A stretch of 64,000 nt of DNA, taken from the NCBI RefSeq assembly GCF_900114185.1, contig NZ_FOSE01000002.1, positions 807,909-871,908 of the forward strand. The letters are read 5' to 3'. Position 1 is the stretch's first letter; each line of letters opens with the position of its first letter. Shown here piece after piece: positions 8,422 through 19,018 of this stretch. Position numbers and translations under genes: made by a program. A model generated the notes under the pieces. That model was given only the letters and a program-made list of their open reading frames with translations, did no database searches and was not told the origin of the DNA. The DNA comes from Cellulomonas sp. KH9. GTDB lineage: Bacteria > Actinomycetota > Actinomycetes > Actinomycetales > Cellulomonadaceae.

Positions 8422-9141
8422 ATGGACAACTCTAGCGGAGTCGGCGTCCTGGACAAGGCCGCGTCGGTGCTGAGCGCCCTGGAGGCCGGACCCGCGACCC
8501 TCGCACAGCTGGTCGCCGCCACCCATCTTGCCCGCCCCACGGCCCATCGCCTCGCAGTCGCCCTCGAGCACCACCGCCTCGTGGCGCGCGACCTGCAGGG
8601 CCGGTTCGTGCTGGGCCCGCGCCTGTCGGAGCTGGCGACAGCTGCCGGCGAGGACCGGCTGCTGGCCGCCGCAGGGCCCGTGCTGGCGCTGCTGCGGGAC
8701 CACACCGGGGAGAGCGCGCAGCTGTACCGCCGGCAGGGCGACCAGCGGATCTGCGTGGCGGCGGCGGAGCGCCCGATCGGGTTGCGCGACTCGATCCCGG
8801 TGGGCGCGACGCTGACCATGCAGGCCGGGTCCGCGGCGCAGGTCCTCCTGGCGTGGGAGGAGCCGGACCGGCTGCACCGGGGCCTGCAGGGCTCGAAGTT
8901 CACCGCCACCATCCTGTCCGGGGTGCGTCGTCGCGGCTGGGCGCAGTCGGTGTCCGAGCGCGAGGTCGGGGTCGCCTCGGTCTCCGCGCCGGTCCGCGGC
9001 CCGTCGGGGCGCGTGGTGGCCGCCGTGTCCGTCTCCGGGCCGCTCGAGCGCCTCTCCCGGCAGCCGGGCCGGCTGCACGCCTCCGCGGTGGTCTCGGCGG
9101 CCAACCGGCTGACCGAGGTGCTGCGCCGCACCGCCGACTGA
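8422..9141 (+). CDS. ndgR: IclR-family regulator, NdgR/LtbR type
   Basis: This 239-residue regulator has an N-terminal winged helix-turn-helix (about 8-65, with [20 protein letters not shown]) and a C-terminal IclR effector domain (about 75-235). NdgR of Streptomyces and LtbR of Corynebacterium are encoded divergently from leuCD and control leucine and other amino-acid genes. The same arrangement here supports orthology. The reading frame is open for 1.7 kb upstream, but that part is antisense to leu[18 protein letters not shown] is the family's normal beginning. The effector is unknown; leucine-pathway control is inferred from position. Confidence 0.85.
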   Translation: MDNSSGVGVLDKAASVLSALEAGPATLAQLVAATHLARPTAHRLAVALEHHRLVARDLQGRFVLGPRLSELATAAGEDRLLAAAGPVLALLRDHTGESAQLYRRQGDQRICVAAAERPIGLRDSIPVGATLTMQAGSAAQVLLAWEEPDRLHRGLQGSKFTATILSGVRRRGWAQSVSEREVGVASVSAPVRGPSGRVVAAVSVSGPLERLSRQPGRLHASAVVSAANRLTEVLRRTAD

Positions 9142-9154
9142 CCTCCCCGACCAC

Positions 9155-9194
9155 GAGCCCGGGCCCGATCGGCGTCGCCGACGGGCTCGGGCTC
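9155..9194 (+). terminator. Terminator after the IclR gene
   Basis: GAGCCCGGGCCCG (9155-9167) pairs with CGGGCTCGGGCTC (ending 9194), with one G:T mismatch and a 14-base loop. CTTCGTCT follows, a weak pyrimidine tail. It starts 13 bases past the stop. Confidence 0.65.
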
Positions 9195-9276
9195 CTTCGT
9201 CTGCGGACCGTGACGGACGTCACCACGCCCCGGCCGCCCCCGCCGCACTCGCCCGGATGCGGTGCCGCGGCACGAA

Positions 9277-9308
9277 GAAGGCCCGGTCACCATGGTGACC
9301 GGGCCTTC
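9277..9308. terminator. Perfect 32-base palindrome, tRNA-Glu terminator
   Basis: The 32 bases are fully self-complementary around CCATGG, giving 16-bp arms beginning GAAGGCCCGG. It starts 6 bases past the tRNA-Glu 3' end and is followed on the minus strand by TTCGTG. A zero-loop palindrome must open a few pairs to form an RNA hairpin. A protein-binding role is also possible. Confidence 0.6.
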
Positions 9309-9313
9309 GACCG

Positions 9314-9386
9314 TACCCCCGACCGGATTCGAACCGGCGCTACCGCCGTGAGAGGGCGGCGTGCTAGGCCGCTACACAACGGGGGC
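9314..9386 (-). tRNA. tRNA-Glu (anticodon CUC)
   Basis: The 73 bases on the minus strand fold as a cloverleaf. The acceptor is GCCCCCG/CGGGGGU with a G:U first pair and discriminator A. The anticodon stem CCGCC/GGCGG encloses CTCTCAC, giving CUC for GAG codons. The T-arm is CCGGTTCGAATCCGG. The 3' CCA is not encoded. Confidence 0.95.
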
Positions 9387-9528
9387 CTTGCTCACGAACC
9401 CGTAGGCCGTGTGCCGAGTGGATACTGTACCCGACGTCCGCCGCGAGCCGAAATCCGCGACGTCCGGCGGCCCGCCGTGAGGCGGACGCATCCGTGCTGG
9501 TCAACGGGCTGACGCCCGAAGAACAACG

Positions 9529-9600
9529 CTGGGGTACCAGGACTCGAACCTAGACTAACTGAACCAGAATCAGTCGTGCTGCCAATTACACCATACCCCA
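9529..9600 (-). tRNA. tRNA-Gln (anticodon CUG)
   Basis: The 72 bases on the minus strand have acceptor TGGGGTA/TACCCCA with discriminator G. The anticodon stem ACTGA/TCAGT has loop TTCTGGT, giving CUG for CAG codons. The T-arm is CTAGGTTCGAGTCCTGG. CCA is not encoded. It lies 142 bases upstream of tRNA-Glu on the same strand, and the two are probably cotranscribed. Confidence 0.95.
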
Positions 9601-9673
9601 AGGGCTGTGACCGGATCGAAGACCCGTGCACAGCACCAGCGGCGCGCGGCTCACTGCCCCGCACCGACCGGGA

Positions 9674-9704
9674 ACATTACCCGAGCCGGGGCCCGGCGGT
9701 CCAA
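9674..9704 (-). promoter_or_regulatory. Candidate promoter of the tRNA pair
   Basis: On the minus strand TTGGAC (9704-9699) and TAATGT (9679-9674) are separated by 19 bases, about 70 bases upstream of tRNA-Gln. The spacing is long for a sigma-70-type promoter, so this is tentative. Confidence 0.4.
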
Positions 9705-9757
9705 CCGGCCGCGCGTGGCGCGGGTCACGGTCGGCGCACCGGGGTCGGCGGCAGGTC

Positions 9758-10216
9758 TCAGGCGACCGGGATGTCCGCGATCTCCGTGACGTCGTACCAG
9801 AGCAGGTCACGCTCGTCGAGGCGCTCGAGTGCCGCCTCGTCCCCCGCCGCCGCGGCCGTGACGTCCGCGGCCGCTGCCGGCTCGTCGACGTGCACGCTCA
9901 CCACCTGGGCGAGGGTGACCTCGCACACCACCTCCACGGCGGAGGGCACCGCGGCGTCCTCCGGTGCGCGCACGCAGCCGTCGGGGACGTCGGCGGCGAC
10001 GACGACTCGCAGCCGCGGGGCGTCCGGGCGACCGCCCAGCAGCGCGACCGAGCCGTCGCCGGCGCCGGCCTGCGCCGCGTACTCCCACCCCTCCTCGTCC
10101 TCGTCCGGCCACAGGGCACGCAGCGCCGACGTGACGGCATGCCCCGGTCGGGGTCCGAGCAGGACCGGGGAGGACTGCTGCAGCTCGTCGAGGGTCACAG
10201 GCAGGTAGACGCGCAC
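9758..10216 (-). CDS. DUF6912 family protein
   Basis: This is a 152-residue acidic protein starting MRVYLPVTLDEL, the hallmark of the uncharacterised actinobacterial DUF6912 family. It has no signal peptide, membrane span or recognised catalytic motif. The segment RLRVVVAADVPDG reads like a beta-strand/turn. The reading frame stays open far upstream, but the GTG at 10216 follows a CAGACT hexamer by exactly 6 bases. It lies 23 bases after the CpaE-like gene on the same strand but seems to have its own promoter. Function unknown. Confidence 0.75.
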   Translation of the reverse strand: MRVYLPVTLDELQQSSPVLLGPRPGHAVTSALRALWPDEDEEGWEYAAQAGAGDGSVALLGGRPDAPRLRVVVAADVPDGCVRAPEDAAVPSAVEVVCEVTLAQVVSVHVDEPAAAADVTAAAAGDEAALERLDERDLLWYDVTEIADIPVA

Positions 10217-10222
10217 GGGACC

Positions 10223-10228
10223 AGTCTG
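10223..10228 (-). promoter_or_regulatory. Candidate leaderless -10 box of DUF6912
   Basis: CAGACT on the minus strand ends 6 bases before the GTG at 10216. It matches the A2 and T6 positions of a -10 element. Confidence 0.35.
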
Positions 10229-10239
10229 CCGCTGCCGGC

Positions 10240-11481
10240 TCACCCCACCGCGACGCGGGCGCCCGGCGCGTCGGCGGGCAGGCCCGCCACGATCTGCGCC
10301 GCGAGCGCCGCCAGGCTGCGGCGCGCCGGGGAGCCGGGCGCCACCTCCCGCAGCGCCCGCCCCTCCAGCAGCGCCGTGTCGGCTGCCTGACGGTCCTCCG
10401 GCACGAGCACCACGTCCTCGACGCCCGCGTACCGGGCCAGCGCCGCGGCGACCGCCTCCCCCGGACGTGCGCCGGCCACCGTCGGTCGCACGCGGTTCGC
10501 GACGACGCGGCGCGTGCCGGCCAGGCCGCGGTCCGTCGCGTCGGCGAGCGCCCGCACGAGTCGCTGGACCCCCACCGGGTCCGCCGCGCCGACGACCACG
10601 ACGAGGTCCGCCTGCTCGAGCGCGGTGATCGTGGCGGCGTTCCGCGCGGGCGCCCGCGTGTCGTAGCTGAGCATCTCGTCCTGCTCCAGGCAGAAGCCGG
10701 TGTCGAGCACCGTGACCTCCGCGAGCGCCCGCGCCTGGGACAGCACCGGCTCGAGGGAGCTGGCGGGCAGCTCGGGCCAGCGGTCCGCACGGGAGATGCC
10801 GGACAGCAGCCGCAGGCCCGGCAGGACGACCGGTGCGAGACGGGCGAGCGTGCCGAGGTCCAGCGCCCCCTGGCCGGCTGCCCGGGCCGCGGCGGCCAGG
10901 CCGGGCGCCTCGTCGAGCACCCCCAGCACCTGCGCGACCACCCCGCCGTACGTGTCGGCGTCCACCAGCAGCGTCGACCGCCCGAGCGCGGCCAGCTCGG
11001 CGGCCAGGTTGACCGCGACGAACGTGCGTCCGGGGGCGCCGGTGGGCCCCCAGACGGCCACGGTCGCCCCGCGGCGCGTGGGAGGGGCGGGCCGGGCCAC
11101 CGACTGCCGGGGCGGGACGTCCTCCAGGACGGCCAGCGCCCCGCGCACCACGTCCGGCACCTCCCCGTCGTCCGCCACGTCGAGGACGAGGTCGGCGCCG
11201 TGCGCGGTCAAGCGCTCGGCGAGCCACGGGCGCGCCGGGTCCGCCAGGCCGACGACACGGACGCCGCACCGGTGCAGCAGCGCCACGGCCTCCCGGTCGA
11301 GCCGGTCCAGGTCGGCGGACACGACCGCCAGCCCGCCGAGTCCCGCCTCCGCCGCGGCGAGCAGCTCGGTGAGGTCGGCGCACCGCCGCGTCACCGACAG
11401 CCGCCCGCCCGACCCCTCCACGGCCTGCACGACCACCGACTCGGCCGCGCCCTGCACCGCGCACAGCACCCCGACGCCCAC
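10240..11481 (-). CDS. CpaE/MinD-like ATPase
   Basis: This 413-residue protein resembles CpaE. It has an N-terminal receiver-like region (about 1-115), then a MinD/ParA-type ATPase domain (about 140-400). The P-loop is GPTGAPGRT followed by FVAVNLAAELA. The usual GKT lysine is an arginine, and the deviant signature lysine is missing, so ATP hydrolysis may be weak or absent. LLVDADTYGG is the expected Walker A' strand. The GTG at 11481 starts one base after the TGA of the 46-codon gene. A longer frame to 11607 exists but would overlap that gene. CpaE proteins localise Tad pilus machinery, but no cpaF/tadBC genes are visible here. Confidence 0.75.
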   Translation of the reverse strand: MGVGVLCAVQGAAESVVVQAVEGSGGRLSVTRRCADLTELLAAAEAGLGGLAVVSADLDRLDREAVALLHRCGVRVVGLADPARPWLAERLTAHGADLVLDVADDGEVPDVVRGALAVLEDVPPRQSVARPAPPTRRGATVAVWGPTGAPGRTFVAVNLAAELAALGRSTLLVDADTYGGVVAQVLGVLDEAPGLAAAARAAGQGALDLGTLARLAPVVLPGLRLLSGISRADRWPELPASSLEPVLSQARALAEVTVLDTGFCLEQDEMLSYDTRAPARNAATITALEQADLVVVVGAADPVGVQRLVRALADATDRGLAGTRRVVANRVRPTVAGARPGEAVAAALARYAGVEDVVLVPEDRQAADTALLEGRALREVAPGSPARRSLAALAAQIVAGLPADAPGARVAVG

Positions 11482-11482
11482 G

Positions 11483-11623
11483 TCAGCCGCCCGGGACGGG
11501 GACGACGTCGACGCGGCCGTCGCCGGCGAGCGCGCCGAGCACGGTCGGCAGGTCGTCCACGGGGACCAGCACGTGGGCCGTGCGCGCGCCGCCGCTCGTG
11601 AACGCACCGTCCGGTGCGCTCAC
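11483..11623 (-). CDS. 46-residue protein between SAF and CpaE-like genes
   Basis: A GTG at 11623 overlaps the stop of the SAF gene in GTGA, and the frame ends at TGA 11485-11483, one base before the CpaE-like GTG. The peptide is 46 residues with a core RTAHVLVPVDDLPTVLGAL, consistent with a short beta-alpha unit. It has no cysteine or membrane span. The snug fit between two coupled genes is the evidence that it is translated. Function unknown. It may be a domain split from CpaE or a small partner. Confidence 0.6.
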   Translation of the reverse strand: MSAPDGAFTSGGARTAHVLVPVDDLPTVLGALAGDGRVDVVPVPGG

Positions 11624-12144
11624 TCCGCGACGGTGAGGTCCGCCGCGAGCGGAGCCGGTGGAGTCGCGCCCGCGTCGGCGGCGCCGGGCGCACCCTGCTC
11701 GGGTGTGAACCAGAGGTCGACGCGCGACCCCGCGACCAGGCCGCTCGGCGGCGGCCCCGCCAGGGCGACCGGCACCGCGCGCACCTGCAGGTCGGCCGCG
11801 GCGCCGACGGCCCCCAGCGGCACCAGCTCACCGGCGCCGACGGGACGTACCACGACGGCACCCTCCGGCAGGGGCCGATCGGCCCGCAGGTACCCCTCGA
11901 CACGGTCGGCGAGCCGCACGTCCGCCACGACGAGGGCCGCGGACGACAGCGCGGCACCCGGGACGAGCACGTCCCGGGCGACGTACACCTGCACCGTCCG
12001 CTGCGCCGAGGTCACGGCCCAGCTGCCGAGCACGACGGACGCGGCGATGAGCGCGAACCCGACGAGCAGCCGGGGGTCGCGCCACCCGGGGCGGCGCAGC
12101 CGCGTCGCCGCCGGGGCGGGCAGGTCGAGCACGGTGGTGTCCAC
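11620..12144 (-). CDS. SAF-domain protein (CpaB/RcpC-like)
   Basis: This 174-residue protein has one membrane span (about 27-45, LLVGFALIAASVVLGSWAV) followed by an outside SAF domain (about 50-110, VYVARDVLVPGAAL) and a C-terminal region. SAF domains of the CpaB/RcpC type work in Flp/Tad pilus assembly and may bind glycans. The start is a GTG at 12144 with AGGAG 7-8 bases upstream. It heads a GTGA-coupled run with the 46-codon gene and the CpaE-like ATPase. The pairing of CpaB-like and CpaE-like genes suggests a shared surface-assembly job, though the motor and pilin genes are not in this window. Confidence 0.75.
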   Translation of the reverse strand: MDTTVLDLPAPAATRLRRPGWRDPRLLVGFALIAASVVLGSWAVTSAQRTVQVYVARDVLVPGAALSSAALVVADVRLADRVEGYLRADRPLPEGAVVVRPVGAGELVPLGAVGAAADLQVRAVPVALAGPPPSGLVAGSRVDLWFTPEQGAPGAADAGATPPAPLAADLTVAE

Positions 12145-12321
12145 AGCAGCTCCTGATCAGCGATGACGGACGAGTCGACGGCCCACGGGCGAGCCGGGAC
12201 GGCGGGCAGCAGGGGGCCGGTCGACGTGCGTCCCGGCGGCACGAGTCTGGCCCGGTCGGCAGCGACACGGGCGGGGGGTGACGGCGCCTGTGGACAACGG
12301 TCCGCGCGAGGTCGGCCGTGC

Positions 12322-12327
12322 GAGACT
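12322..12327 (+). promoter_or_regulatory. Candidate leaderless -10 box of the HTH gene
   Basis: GAGACT lies 6 bases before the ATG at 12334. It matches only A2 and T6 of the consensus, but the spacing is exactly that seen at other genes here. Confidence 0.3.
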
Positions 12328-12333
12328 GCGGGA

Positions 12334-12555
12334 ATGGCACCGAGGTTCCTGACGCTCGCCGACGTCTCCGAGATCCTCAACGTCTCGGCCCCGCAGGCGT
12401 ACGCGCTCGTGCGGTCGGGCGAGCTGCCCGCGATCCAGATCGGCGGGCGGCTCCAGTGGCGCGTCGAGTCGGCCGAGCTGGAGCGGTACATCGAGCGCAT
12501 GTACGCCGAGACCCGGGCGCGCAACACCCCCGCAGCGTCGGAGGGGCAGGCCTGA
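12334..12555 (+). CDS. BldC/excisionase-like HTH DNA-binding protein
   Basis: This 73-residue protein consists of a single MerR-type winged helix-turn-helix: FLTLADVSEILNVSAPQAY, then the wing AIQIGGRLQWRVE, then a C-terminal helix ending ERMYAETRARN. Such small proteins are widespread in actinobacteria, and BldC is the studied relative; it binds head-to-tail on direct repeats. The gene is divergent from the SAF gene. A longer in-frame start at GTG/ATG 12163 would add an unconserved arginine- and alanine-rich stretch and is not preferred. It is a transcription factor or nucleoid-type protein. Its targets are unknown, but a decamer repeat array lies 0.7 kb away. Confidence 0.8.
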   Translation: MAPRFLTLADVSEILNVSAPQAYALVRSGELPAIQIGGRLQWRVESAELERYIERMYAETRARNTPAASEGQA

Positions 12556-12641
12556 CGCACCCGGCCTGAACCCGGCCGCGCCGCGGCCCGGTCGGCGCAC
12601 GTCGCGCGCCGCGGGCGGGGCCACGTCGACGCGGGCCCGCG

Positions 12642-13202
12642 TCACCGCGACACCACCGCCTGCAGCACGTCGAACGGCACGCAGACGGGCCGCGCCGGCC
12701 CCGTCGCTGGCATCAGGTCCAGGTGGTCGGCCCCGACGCGCTCGAGACGTCCGGCGAGCACGGCACCCCGGGCGTGCACGGTCACGCCGACACGGTCGCG
12801 CGCCAGCGCGCGCAACGCGTGCCCGAGCCCGAGCGCCGACTCGGTGCGGCCCGCGGGCGGTGCCACGTGCGCCCCGAGCCCCTCGACCGCCGCCAGCGCC
12901 GCCACCACGACCAGGGCGGTCCGGCCCGCACCGGACGCGAGCAGGAGCCACTGCGGCGCCGCGTCGACCAGATCCCCCTCGAAGGCGCCGGCGTCCGTCG
13001 TGACGACCCGCAGGCGACGCCCCGTCGACGCGCGCAGCCGGTCCGCCAGCCCCACCCGCGCACGCTCGGCGCGGGTCAGCTCGGCCACGTCCCACCGCGT
13101 CTCGGCGGCGCTGCCGGCGGCGAGCTGGGCCTCCAGGTCGGCGAACAGCCGCTCCCACCGGCCCGCGGCGTCCCCGGCCACCGCGCCCTCACCCCACGTC
13201 AC
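12642..13202 (-). CDS. Unrecognised protein with an Sm-like strand pattern
   Basis: This is a 186-residue alanine-rich soluble protein. I do not recognise a family with confidence. An N-terminal helix pair (WERLFADLEAQL, ELTRAERARVG) is followed by RLRVVTTDAGAFEGDLVDA and WLLLASGAGRTALVVVAAL. This repeats weakly at GVTVHARGAVLAGRLERVG with HLDLMPATG. The strand-turn-strand spacing looks like a small Sm-type beta-barrel, but that is inference. The start at GTG 13202 is favoured by a TAGGGT box 7 bases upstream; an upstream in-frame start at 13268 would run into the LysM leader. It converges on the HTH gene. Confidence 0.6.
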   Translation of the reverse strand: MTWGEGAVAGDAAGRWERLFADLEAQLAAGSAAETRWDVAELTRAERARVGLADRLRASTGRRLRVVTTDAGAFEGDLVDAAPQWLLLASGAGRTALVVVAALAAVEGLGAHVAPPAGRTESALGLGHALRALARDRVGVTVHARGAVLAGRLERVGADHLDLMPATGPARPVCVPFDVLQAVVSR

Positions 13203-13209
13203 GGATCGG

Positions 13210-13215
13210 ACCCTA
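13210..13215 (-). promoter_or_regulatory. Candidate leaderless -10 box
   Basis: TAGGGT on the minus strand lies 7 bases before the GTG at 13202. The same hexamer precedes ddl. Confidence 0.4.
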
Positions 13216-13260
13216 CTGGACAATCCGGGCCCGCCTCGACTACACCTGTCCTCACCAGTC

Positions 13261-13290
13261 GACGTCAAACGACATCAAACTGCATCAAAG
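13261..13290 (+). repeat. Three tandem decamers before the LysM gene
   Basis: GACGTCAAAC, GACATCAAAC and TGCATCAAAG follow each other without gaps, one helical turn apart, and end directly at the AGGAG ribosome site of the LysM gene. The TCAAA core is identical in all three. The A/T content is unusual for this genome. They may be binding sites for a factor that stacks on direct repeats. Confidence 0.7.
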
Positions 13291-13299
13291 AGGAGCACT

Positions 13300-14127
13300 G
13301 TGCCGCTGCCGACGACACCCCCGCCACCCCGCGGCGCCACACCGCGCCGCGCCGTGGCGAGCCTGGTCCTGCTCGGCACCGGCGCGACGGCCGCCGCCGC
13401 GCTCCTCCTCGCCTGGGTGGTCGCCCACATCGGGTCGACGCAGGTGTGGCGCGTCGAGGCGGTCGTCGGTCCGGCCGTCGTGGTGAGCGGTGCTCTCGCT
13501 GCCGCCTGGCTCGGGGCGTCCGCGCTGCTCGCTGCCGCGTGCGCCGCGGCGCGCACCGCCGGCGGTGCGTGGCGCACGGGTGAGTCCGTCGTCCACCGGT
13601 GGGCGCCGGGGCTCGTGCGCCGCGCCCTGACGGTGGCGGTCGCGGCGACGGTGGGACTGGGGAGCGCGGTCGGGGCCCAGGGCACCGACTCCCCCGCCGA
13701 CCGCCCTGTGGTGACGGTCGACCTCGGGTGGTCGCCCACCGCGACCGGCGGCGGCACCGTCGCCCACGCCCCGCCGTCCGACCCCCCGGACACCGCGGGC
13801 ACCTCGCCGATCGCGACCCGCGCACCGTCGGGCGCCGCGCTGCAGGAGGTCGCCGCGCTGCAGGAGGTCGCCGCACCGGCCCCGGCGGCGCCGCCTCAGG
13901 CCGCGACGACGCCGGCACCCCGGGAGGCGCAGGTCGTCGTGGTCCGCGCCGGCGACACGTTGTGGGGCATCGCGGCACGCGCGCTCGGGCCCGACGCGTC
14001 CGACGCCGCCGTCGCGGCCGAGTGGCCGCGGTGGTACGCGGCGAACGCCGCGACCATCGGCCCGGACCCCGACGTCCTGCAGCCCGGGCAGACCCTGACC
14101 GTGCCGACCACCGGGAGCCCACGATGA
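13300..14127 (+). CDS. LysM-domain membrane protein
   Basis: The 275-residue product starts at a GTG 5 bases after AGGAG (13291-13295). Two N-terminal membrane spans (about 17-41 and 56-80) are followed by a third hydrophobic segment (about 108-126, ALTVAVAATVGLGSAVG), a Pro/Ala/Thr linker, and a C-terminal LysM domain (about 212-272, VVVRAGDTLWGIAARALG to LQPGQTLTVPT). LysM binds peptidoglycan, so the protein probably tethers membrane to wall. The linker holds an exact 18-base duplication encoding ALQEVA twice. The stop overlaps the next start (ATGA). The frame is open upstream of 13300 but antisense to the previous gene. Confidence 0.8.
   Translation: MPLPTTPPPPRGATPRRAVASLVLLGTGATAAAALLLAWVVAHIGSTQVWRVEAVVGPAVVVSGALAAAWLGASALLAAACAAARTAGGAWRTGESVVHRWAPGLVRRALTVAVAATVGLGSAVGAQGTDSPADRPVVTVDLGWSPTATGGGTVAHAPPSDPPDTAGTSPIATRAPSGAALQEVAALQEVAAPAPAAPPQAATTPAPREAQVVVVRAGDTLWGIAARALGPDASDAAVAAEWPRWYAANAATIGPDPDVLQPGQTLTVPTTGSPR
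13834..13869 (+). repeat. 18-base tandem duplication in the LysM gene
   Basis: GCCGCGCTGCAGGAGGTC occurs twice back to back and keeps the frame, doubling ALQEVA in the linker before the LysM domain. It is probably a recent slippage product. Confidence 0.85.
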
Positions 14128-14780
14128 CGACGCCGGACCACGACGACGTCGCCGGGGCCGCGTTCGAGGACGCCCTCACCGCCATCACCGCCGCGGGTCG
14201 CGGGGGGCACCCGACGGCCACGCACCCGGAGCCGGCAACGCCCACGTCCCCGCGCCCGCCCGACCACCCCGGGAGCCCGGCTCCCGCCCGGGGCCGGCCG
14301 CGCCTCAGGCTCGTCCCGGCCGCGCCCGCACCACCGGGGCGGCGCGCCGCGGAGCTCTCACCCCCGCCCTCGCTGGTCGAGCGTCTGCACCGGCTCGCAG
14401 TGGCCGAGCGGGCACCCGCCGGCGACCCGCCGGACGACCGGGGCGCGGCACCCGCGACGGACGCCGGACGGTTCGCGCACGGCGTCGGGCTCGCGTGCGT
14501 CGAGGTCGTGCTGGCGCGCCGGGCGGCCGCTCAGCTGGCCCGGTGGGTGTCGCCCACGGTGCTGGAGTCGCTGCAGCAGCGCGCCGCGCTCGTGCGCCGC
14601 GCGGGCGTCCTCACCCACGCGCGGCGCCCGGCAGCCCGCCGGGTGCGGGTCTGCCCGCTCGACGACCACACCGTCGAGGCGTGCCTCGTGGTCGAGGACG
14701 GCGTGCGCGTGCGCGCGGTGGCACTCCGTCTGGAGTCCCACCGCGGCGCGTGGCGCGTCACGGCGCTGGAGATCGGGTGA
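14124..14780 (+). CDS. Rv3235-family protein
   Basis: The 218-residue protein has a disordered Pro/Arg-rich N-terminal half (about 1-85) and a conserved C-terminal half (about 115-218) with ARRAAAQLARWVSPTVLESL, VRVCPLDDHTVEACLVV and a final WRVTALEIG. This matches the Rv3235 family, found near secA in many actinobacteria. The function is unknown. The strand pattern suggests a small cystatin-like or NTF2-like domain, which is inference only. The ATG start overlaps the LysM stop, so the two are coupled. It converges on secA with only 3 bases between stops. Confidence 0.7.
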   Translation: MTTPDHDDVAGAAFEDALTAITAAGRGGHPTATHPEPATPTSPRPPDHPGSPAPARGRPRLRLVPAAPAPPGRRAAELSPPPSLVERLHRLAVAERAPAGDPPDDRGAAPATDAGRFAHGVGLACVEVVLARRAAAQLARWVSPTVLESLQQRAALVRRAGVLTHARRPAARRVRVCPLDDHTVEACLVVEDGVRVRAVALRLESHRGAWRVTALEIG

Positions 14781-14783
14781 GCG

Positions 14784-17606
<2,823 letters not shown>

Positions 17607-17690
17607 GCAACTCTCCCGACGTCGTTGGCGCCCGTCCGCTCGCGGCGTCGGGGCGGTGCGTGTCGCCCGACCGCGCGGCCGGGCCCGACC

Positions 17691-17696
17691 ATCGTA
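17691..17696 (-). promoter_or_regulatory. Candidate -10 box of secA
   Basis: TACGAT on the minus strand would start a leader of about 78 bases before the secA GTG. It lies in the 121-base gap after the YcaQ-like gene. No convincing -35 was found. Confidence 0.35.
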
Positions 17697-17727
17697 GGCG
17701 AGCCGCAGGACCTGCGTGGCCGTCGGC

Positions 17728-19011
17728 TCAGGCCTCGGCTCCCGGGAGCTCGTGCCGCAGCCCCGCCACGAGGTCGCCCACCGCCTCCGGACCGGCCGCC
17801 ACGTCGGCCAGGCCCAGCCACCGCGCCGCCGTGCGCAGCTCGCGCGCCAGCTCGTGCGCCACCTCGGCGTCCCCGGGCGCACCCGCCGCCGGGTCCGCGG
17901 CCGGGCCGGGCGCCCGGTGCGCCGCGGCCACCTGCAGGACGCCCCGCCGCCGGTCCGCCTTGAGGTCGACGAGGGCGACCAGACGCTCCCCCAGCAGGAA
18001 GGGCAGCACGTAGTACCCCCAGACCCGAGCCGCTGCCGGGACGTAGATCTCGAGGCGGTAGCGCAGCCCGAACAGGGTCTCGGTGCGCGTGCGCTCCCAC
18101 ACCAGCGGGTCGAAGGGACTGAGCAGCGCCCGCCCGTGGGCACGCCGGGGGACGGTCGCGTCGCGGTGCCGGTAGAGCGGACCGCGCCACCCCTCGACCT
18201 GCACCGGCACGAGCACGCCCTCCTCCACGAGCTCCGCGACGGCGGTGGCCGTCGCGGCGGTCGCGGTCCGCCAGTGGTCGGCCAGGCAGCGCAGGCTCGC
18301 CACCCCGTGCGCGCGGGCCGCGACCTCGACCAGCCGGCGTCGCGCCGTCGCCTGGTCCGGCGGGGGCACGGCGAGGACCTCCGGCGGGAGCACGCGGTCC
18401 GGCAGGGCGTAACGGCGCTCGAACTGCGCGTTGCGGCCCGCGGTCGTGAGCTCACCGACGAGGAACAGGTGCTCCAGGGCGCGCTTGGCGTCCGTCCACG
18501 ACCACCCCCAGTCCCCGGAGCGACGTCCGTCGCCCCCGAGGAGGTCCTGCACCTGGCGTGCCGTGACGGGGCCCACCTCGTCGACGATGCGGCGGACGGC
18601 CGCGACCTCCGGCGAGCGGCCCACGGGCACGCCGTGCAGCGTGTCGCCGCGCCGCTCGACCCGGGCACGGTTGGCCGCGTGCTTGAAGGCCAGGTCCCGG
18701 AACGTGGTCGGGGGCACCAGCGACGCCTCGTGCGCCCACGTCTCCACGAGGCGGCGCGGGGCCCGGCTCGTGGCCCGGTCCAGCGCGGACACGTCCCAGG
18801 GTCCCGTCCGGGAGTAGACCGGCACGAGGTGGGCCCGCGCCAGGACGTTGACGGAGTCCACCTGCAGCAGACCGAGACGGCCGACGACCTGCTGGAGCGC
18901 CCGCCCGCCCGGGACGGCACCCCGGACGGGCCGCGGGCGGTCGAGCCCGGAGGCGCGCAGAGCGAGGCGACGCGCCTGCGAGCGCGTGAGGTGGTCGACG
19001 TCGGCGGCCAT
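17728..19011 (-). CDS. YcaQ-type DNA glycosylase, winged-helix family
   Basis: The 427-residue protein belongs to the HTH_42/AlkZ-YcaQ superfamily, which unhooks DNA interstrand crosslinks by cutting the N-glycosidic bond. The catalytic motif is QVD in [18 protein letters not shown], the YcaQ form, followed by YSRTGPWD. Later segments RGRDTLHG-like, [17 protein letters not shown] and [22 protein letters not shown] match the tandem winged helices and beta-barrel. The ATG at 19011 is chosen over longer frames to 19413 because [18 protein letters not shown] starts the domain and a CAGGAT box lies 7 bases upstream. Its role is repair of alkylation or crosslinks in the cytoplasm. Confidence 0.85.
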   Translation of the reverse strand: MAADVDHLTRSQARRLALRASGLDRPRPVRGAVPGGRALQQVVGRLGLLQVDSVNVLARAHLVPVYSRTGPWDVSALDRATSRAPRRLVETWAHEASLVPPTTFRDLAFKHAANRARVERRGDTLHGVPVGRSPEVAAVRRIVDEVGPVTARQVQDLLGGDGRRSGDWGWSWTDAKRALEHLFLVGELTTAGRNAQFERRYALPDRVLPPEVLAVPPPDQATARRRLVEVAARAHGVASLRCLADHWRTATAATATAVAELVEEGVLVPVQVEGWRGPLYRHRDATVPRRAHGRALLSPFDPLVWERTRTETLFGLRYRLEIYVPAAARVWGYYVLPFLLGERLVALVDLKADRRRGVLQVAAAHRAPGPAADPAAGAPGDAEVAHELARELRTAARWLGLADVAAGPEAVGDLVAGLRHELPGAEA

Positions 19012-19018
19012 GGCGCCG

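Noticed and set aside
11482..11607. Longer CpaE-like protein starting at 11607
   Set aside because: The added residues (MRSRAAARARPT...) are Arg/Ser-rich and overlap the better-supported 46-codon gene.
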